Shown piece by piece: positions 60,809 to 64,000 of a stretch of DNA of 64,000 bases. The translations under genes were made by a program, and so were the position numbers. The stretch lies in contig JABTTZ010000001.1 in assembly GCA_015075625.1 (NCBI GenBank), positions 1,612,001 through 1,676,000 on the forward strand, read 5' to 3'. The first letter of the stretch is position 1. Every line of letters begins with the position of its first letter. This DNA comes from Anaerolineales bacterium (GTDB lineage: Bacteria > Chloroflexota > Anaerolineae > Aggregatilineales > UBA2796). The notes below the pieces were generated by a model. The model saw only the letters and a list, made by a program, of their open reading frames with translations, was not told where the DNA came from and made no database searches.

Positions 60809-62488
60809 ATGGCGGCAGTGCTGAACCTCCTCATCCCATGGATCACCCTCGCGGTGGTCACCTTCTGTGTGATCACCATCCGCAATTGGATTCTGCGCCA
60901 CCTCTTTGGGGTCAGTTGGCTTGCCAGCCGCGAACGCAACCTCGCCGTGATCATCTACCTGATCGCCCTTCTGCCGGGCGTCTTGCTGCGGGAGGGAAGC
61001 CGTTATTTTGTGGCGGGGCTGCTGCGCCTGAAGCCCGCCTTCATCCAAGTGACGCCCACCGTCGGCAGCGATGGCATTGTTGAGATTCGCTTTGTCCACT
61101 TTCTGGTTCTGAACCCCGTCTTTGCGGCGCTGATCGCCCTTGCCCCCTTCATCAGCGGGCTGATCATCACCTACCTTGTTGCCATGCACGGGCTGAACGT
61201 CCCCGCGCTCATGGCGGCGGCAACCTCCTCCCAAGGGGCGGCGTTTGGCACAGCAATCCAGCGGACGCTGACGACGCCAAATTTTCTGCTCTTTGCCTAC
61301 ATCCTCTTTGGGATCGCCAACACCTGCCTTCCCACCAGCAGCGAACTGCGGGCGACATGGTTTTTCTGGGTGGGGGGCGTGTTGTTCCTCGGCTTGCTGA
61401 TGGTGGCGGGGCTTTACAACGCGATCTTCCTCATTTTGGATGGACCCGTCACGCGGTTGGTCTATGGTTTGGCGACGATTCTGACCGTCATTGTGGGGAT
61501 GAACCTGCTGGTGGCGGCGGGATTGTTCGTCCTTGAGCGCCTTGTCGAGATGATCACGGATCGAAAGGTGGAATACACGCCCGCCCAAGCCGCCGTAAAG
61601 ACGAGCCGCGCTGGAAACGTCTTGCGCAGCGTGGAGGATTTGCGCCTGCCCGTGCCAAGCATCCCGGGCAAGGATGTGCCGATTGTCATTGCCCCACCCG
61701 TCGCCCCGCCGGAAGCGCCGCCGAAGATCGACGTGCCAACGCTCCCTGCTCCGGCGGAACGTCCGGCGATCACCCCGCCCGCCGCCGCTGCCAGCCTGCC
61801 CGCCCGCACCACAGGGACGGGGCTGCCCGCCGTGCCAGAAAGAGCCGCCCCGCCGCCACCGCGTCCGGCGGCATCCGTCCCCTTGCCCCCGCCCAAGATC
61901 GCCTCTACCCCTGCCGACGAGCCAGCGAAAGCTGCCAGCCCGCTAAGACCGCCCTTCGCGCCGGCGGCAAAACAACCGACGGGCGAGACAAAAGCCATCC
62001 CTACGGGGGCATCCGGTGGGACAGCGGGCGGGGCGTTTCCGGCGGCAAGAACAACCGGCGAGACAAAGCCACCCGCCTTTGGTGGGAGTGGGGGGGCAGC
62101 GGGGGCGCTGAGCAAACCGCTCCCCACCGCGCCAACGCCGCCGCCGCTGAAGCCGCCCTCACCCGCCGCCAACCCGCCCAAGATTGGCACACCCTTTGCC
62201 AACCGCGATGTGCGCCCCGCCCCCAAACCCGCCAGCGGCGCGTTTAACAAGCCAACATCCCCCGCCGATGATGATGTCATTGATGCGGAGTTGATTGAGG
62301 ACGAGGATTACATCGACGCCGACGTGATTGAGGCGGATGTCATTGACGAAGCGCCGCCGCCCAAGCCCTCTGGCGGGTTTAACAAACCCTTTGGCAGGTC
62401 ACCCTTTAACGCCACAGGCAGCAAACCGAGCGGCGACAAGAAAGACGACGACGAGACCCTGAAATACGTGGACGCCGATAAACTGTAG
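60809..62488 (+). CDS. Membrane protein with Pro/Ala-rich acidic tail
   Basis: About 559 residues. The N-terminal about 250 residues have six or seven hydrophobic helices and include LREGSRYFVAGLLRLKP, which faintly resembles site-2-protease-like or metal-binding membrane proteins but lacks HExxH. The remaining about 300 residues are low-complexity Pro/Ala/Lys with an acidic segment (DDDVIDAELIEDEDYID) near the end and are probably disordered. I do not recognise a family. Start at 60809 with GAAGGG upstream, 34 bases after tpiA. Confidence 0.75.
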   Translation: MAAVLNLLIPWITLAVVTFCVITIRNWILRHLFGVSWLASRERNLAVIIYLIALLPGVLLREGSRYFVAGLLRLKPAFIQVTPTVGSDGIVEIRFVHFLVLNPVFAALIALAPFISGLIITYLVAMHGLNVPALMAAATSSQGAAFGTAIQRTLTTPNFLLFAYILFGIANTCLPTSSELRATWFFWVGGVLFLGLLMVAGLYNAIFLILDGPVTRLVYGLATILTVIVGMNLLVAAGLFVLERLVEMITDRKVEYTPAQAAVKTSRAGNVLRSVEDLRLPVPSIPGKDVPIVIAPPVAPPEAPPKIDVPTLPAPAERPAITPPAAAASLPARTTGTGLPAVPERAAPPPPRPAASVPLPPPKIASTPADEPAKAASPLRPPFAPAAKQPTGETKAIPTGASGGTAGGAFPAARTTGETKPPAFGGSGGAAGALSKPLPTAPTPPPLKPPSPAANPPKIGTPFANRDVRPAPKPASGAFNKPTSPADDDVIDAELIEDEDYIDADVIEADVIDEAPPPKPSGGFNKPFGRSPFNATGSKPSGDKKDDDETLKYVDADKL

Positions 62489-62645
62489 GGGCGACCATGT
62501 GCGGCGTCCACGCATGATCGCCCGCCGCTAAAGCAGCGGGCTGAGGCTGACCACCCCTACGGGGCTTGAAGGCAGTTCCCCCGCGTCCGTCTTAAGCCCC
62601 AACGGGGTGATTATTCTTAGCGCGGGCGTTTTAACCCCGCGCCCG
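62489..62645. repeat. Intergenic hairpin repeat unit
   Basis: One unit in the CRISPR-side orientation: GCCCGCCGCTAAAGCAGCGGGC, CCCCTACGGGG, AAGCCCCAACGGGG and GCGCGGG...CCCCGCGC. It lies between two convergent genes. Confidence 0.75.
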
Positions 62646-62658
62646 TTTTTGCCCCGCC

Positions 62659-64000
62659 CTAGCGCGGCGTCACCCGAAACTGCTGCAACACCTCTGGCTG
62701 ATAGGCGAGATACGCCGTCGGATCGGCGCGTATCTCCGCTGGCGTAGGGGCGGGAATCCCGTAGGTTGTCACCGTCAGAACACCCTCGGCGTCAATCTCG
62801 AAGGCAGTCCAGCCGAAGGTGTGTGCCAAGACATTCCCCCCCGTGATCCATTCATAGGCAATGCCCGACCCCACCAACCCCAGCGGATCGTACCCCGACG
62901 CCATGAGCAGGGTGTTCAAGCCGACCTCGGCAAAGGTATCCTTCAGGGCGCGGGGGGCGGCTTGATACAGGTTGTACTGCGTTTGGCTGATCGCACCGAG
63001 GGCGCGGAAAGCAGTTACTGCCAGCGTTCCGAACGGCGGATCGACGGCAACCGCGCCGGTGACGATTTCAAAGTAGCCCGTTTCAATCTGCGGATCGCCC
63101 GGGGTGAGGGCGTAGGTTAGGTTGTTCACAAACGTCCCGTGAAAATCAGCGGCGACGAACACGGCATTCGTGATTCCATTCCTCACCATGAAGTCCAAGA
63201 GGTCGGCGCGTTCCGCCGCGTAGCCCTCAAAGCGATCTCCGGCGTTGAACACCCCAAACTGTTGAATCGGCTGCGGGACGGCGATCACTTTCCAGAGAAT
63301 GCCCGCCGCCTGTGCCGCCAGCAGATCAGCTTTCAATTGCGCCAACTGCGCCGCGCCAAGCATCGTCCGTGTTGGGTCGTAGGCTTTGTTTAGGAATGTC
63401 CGTATCGCCGCCGGATCGGTAGCGCCCCGTGCGCTAGGCGATGCCAAGCTCGCGTCGCGGAAGGTGCGGGCGTCCAAAACGAACAAGGCGGCGTCCTTCC
63501 CAAACGTCCGGTAGCGGTAGAGATTCGGCTTGCCCGCTGTGCGCGGGTCGCCCGTCGCGCCCCAGACCTCAGCACGGATGGGCATGTAGTCAAGGAACGC
63601 CTGATAACCGTTCTGGAACAGCGCCGTGTCGTGGATATATGCCCCCCGCCGATCAAAGCGGTTATCAGAGGCGGGCGGTGCGCCGCCCGCAAAATCGTCG
63701 GTGATTTCGTGATCGTCCAGCGTGGCGTAGATGGGGGTCGTCTGGTAAATGTCACGCCAGAGATTCAGGTCGTTCACCGTCAGCATATTTTCGGCGTGTT
63801 TTGCCCGAAATTGGGCGAGCGTTTGCGCCTGCCGAAGGGGAACATCTGGCGAGGTGACATCGGCGTAGACCGTATCGCCCAAGAGGACGAAGAAATCAAG
63901 GGCGTGGGCGGGGGCGTTCCGCACGACGATATAGGGCATGAATGCCGCCTGCCAATCGCCCGTAATGCCAAAACGAAGTCCGCGCTGAACGTCCGGTGGG
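62659..64000 (-). CDS. PhoD-like alkaline phosphatase, 5' end outside the window
   Basis: The C-terminal about 447 residues of a PhoD-family metallophosphoesterase. The frame stays open through the window edge: residues encoded upstream of the internal ATG at 63939 read LRFGITGDWQAAF, which matches the PhoD N-terminal core, so that ATG is not the start. Metal motifs are LLGDTVYAD, LDDHEITDDF and VFVAADFHGTFVNN. The enzyme is normally exported (Tat) and cleaves phosphodiesters or monoesters. The signal peptide would be beyond the window. Confidence 0.88.
   Translation of the reverse strand, partial: PPDVQRGLRFGITGDWQAAFMPYIVVRNAPAHALDFFVLLGDTVYADVTSPDVPLRQAQTLAQFRAKHAENMLTVNDLNLWRDIYQTTPIYATLDDHEITDDFAGGAPPASDNRFDRRGAYIHDTALFQNGYQAFLDYMPIRAEVWGATGDPRTAGKPNLYRYRTFGKDAALFVLDARTFRDASLASPSARGATDPAAIRTFLNKAYDPTRTMLGAAQLAQLKADLLAAQAAGILWKVIAVPQPIQQFGVFNAGDRFEGYAAERADLLDFMVRNGITNAVFVAADFHGTFVNNLTYALTPGDPQIETGYFEIVTGAVAVDPPFGTLAVTAFRALGAISQTQYNLYQAAPRALKDTFAEVGLNTLLMASGYDPLGLVGSGIAYEWITGGNVLAHTFGWTAFEIDAEGVLTVTTYGIPAPTPAEIRADPTAYLAYQPEVLQQFRVTPR

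Noticed and set aside
60734-61588. 284-codon minus-strand open frame
   Set aside because: Antisense to the membrane protein downstream of tpiA, whose hydrophobic helices and ribosome binding site support it instead.
62659-63939. Treating the ATG at 63939 as the true start of the PhoD-like protein
   Set aside because: The same frame stays open to the window edge and encodes conserved PhoD core sequence (LRFGITGDW), so the gene is truncated by the window.

Overview
The window is GC-rich bacterial chromosome. The protein repertoire suggests a member of the Chloroflexota, probably Anaerolineae-like. Pointers are several Ser/Thr kinases with Thr/Pro-rich linkers, a seven-helix sensor-type membrane domain fused to a kinase, SufU-type Fe-S assembly, CIRCE-controlled groESL, an alpha-type glutamine synthetase and many GC-rich intergenic hairpin arrays. 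This placement rests on protein character only; there is no rRNA and I see no tRNA. Most genes are housekeeping: prmA, a rhodanese-SufU-Rieske cluster, groES-groEL, gatA, tkt, fabG, nagA, arginine biosynthesis genes, glnA, a thiN-permease pair, tpiA and a partial phoD-like phosphatase gene at the right edge.

Layout. 0.2-3 kb: prmA, then sulfurtransferase, Fe-S scaffold and Rieske ferredoxin. 3.1-5.3 kb: groES-groEL (minus) with a promoter between two CIRCE operators. 5.5-7 kb: gatA. 7.4-10.9 kb: an ACP, acyl-AMP ligase and LysM/MltG-like operon. 11.2-15.8 kb: GH18 chitinase, J-domain protein, YvcK-like protein and an unknown gene. 16-19.5 kb: FAD oxidoreductase and a Ser/Thr kinase. 20.1-21.2 kb: a CRISPR array with 15 identical repeats and no cas genes in view, followed by tandem hairpin repeats. 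21.9-28 kb: a two-component system, a ClC channel and a kinase whose 3' end overlaps it. 28.3-36.7 kb: flavodoxin, transketolase, FabG, DUF951, NagA, an M23 peptidase with a beta-propeller, and a small membrane protein. 36.7-37.7 kb: a 0.9-kb hairpin-repeat array. 37.7-43.1 kb: arginine biosynthesis on the minus strand (argC-argB-argD-unknown-argG) behind an attenuator. 43.4-51 kb: membrane-domain kinase, glnA, a frameshifted PucR regulator and a copper-chaperone-like lipoprotein or secreted protein. 51-64 kb: ABC permease and thiN, a PknK-like giant kinase, CapB-like ATPase, FAH-family enzyme, a kinase-tpiA-membrane protein cluster and the PhoD-like enzyme.

Three non-coding signals stand out. 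(1) Upstream of argC, a 25-codon peptide with 8 Arg codons sits ahead of an intrinsic terminator. The RNA can form mutually exclusive 1:2, 2:3 and 3:4 pairings, which is the complete set of parts for ribosome-mediated attenuation by arginine. (2) A dispersed element of about 160 bp occurs three times in the same orientation (15885, 34218, 50324). It has conserved hairpins, a variable loop and complementary ends, and I do not recognise it. (3) Modular GC-rich hairpins fill nearly every long intergenic gap. Some form tandem arrays with periods near 150, 176 and 132 bp, and their stems vary in a compensated way.

Protein-level themes are signalling and cell-envelope maintenance. Five eukaryote-like Ser/Thr kinases with different architectures lie in 64 kb, one of them 3 bp upstream of tpiA.
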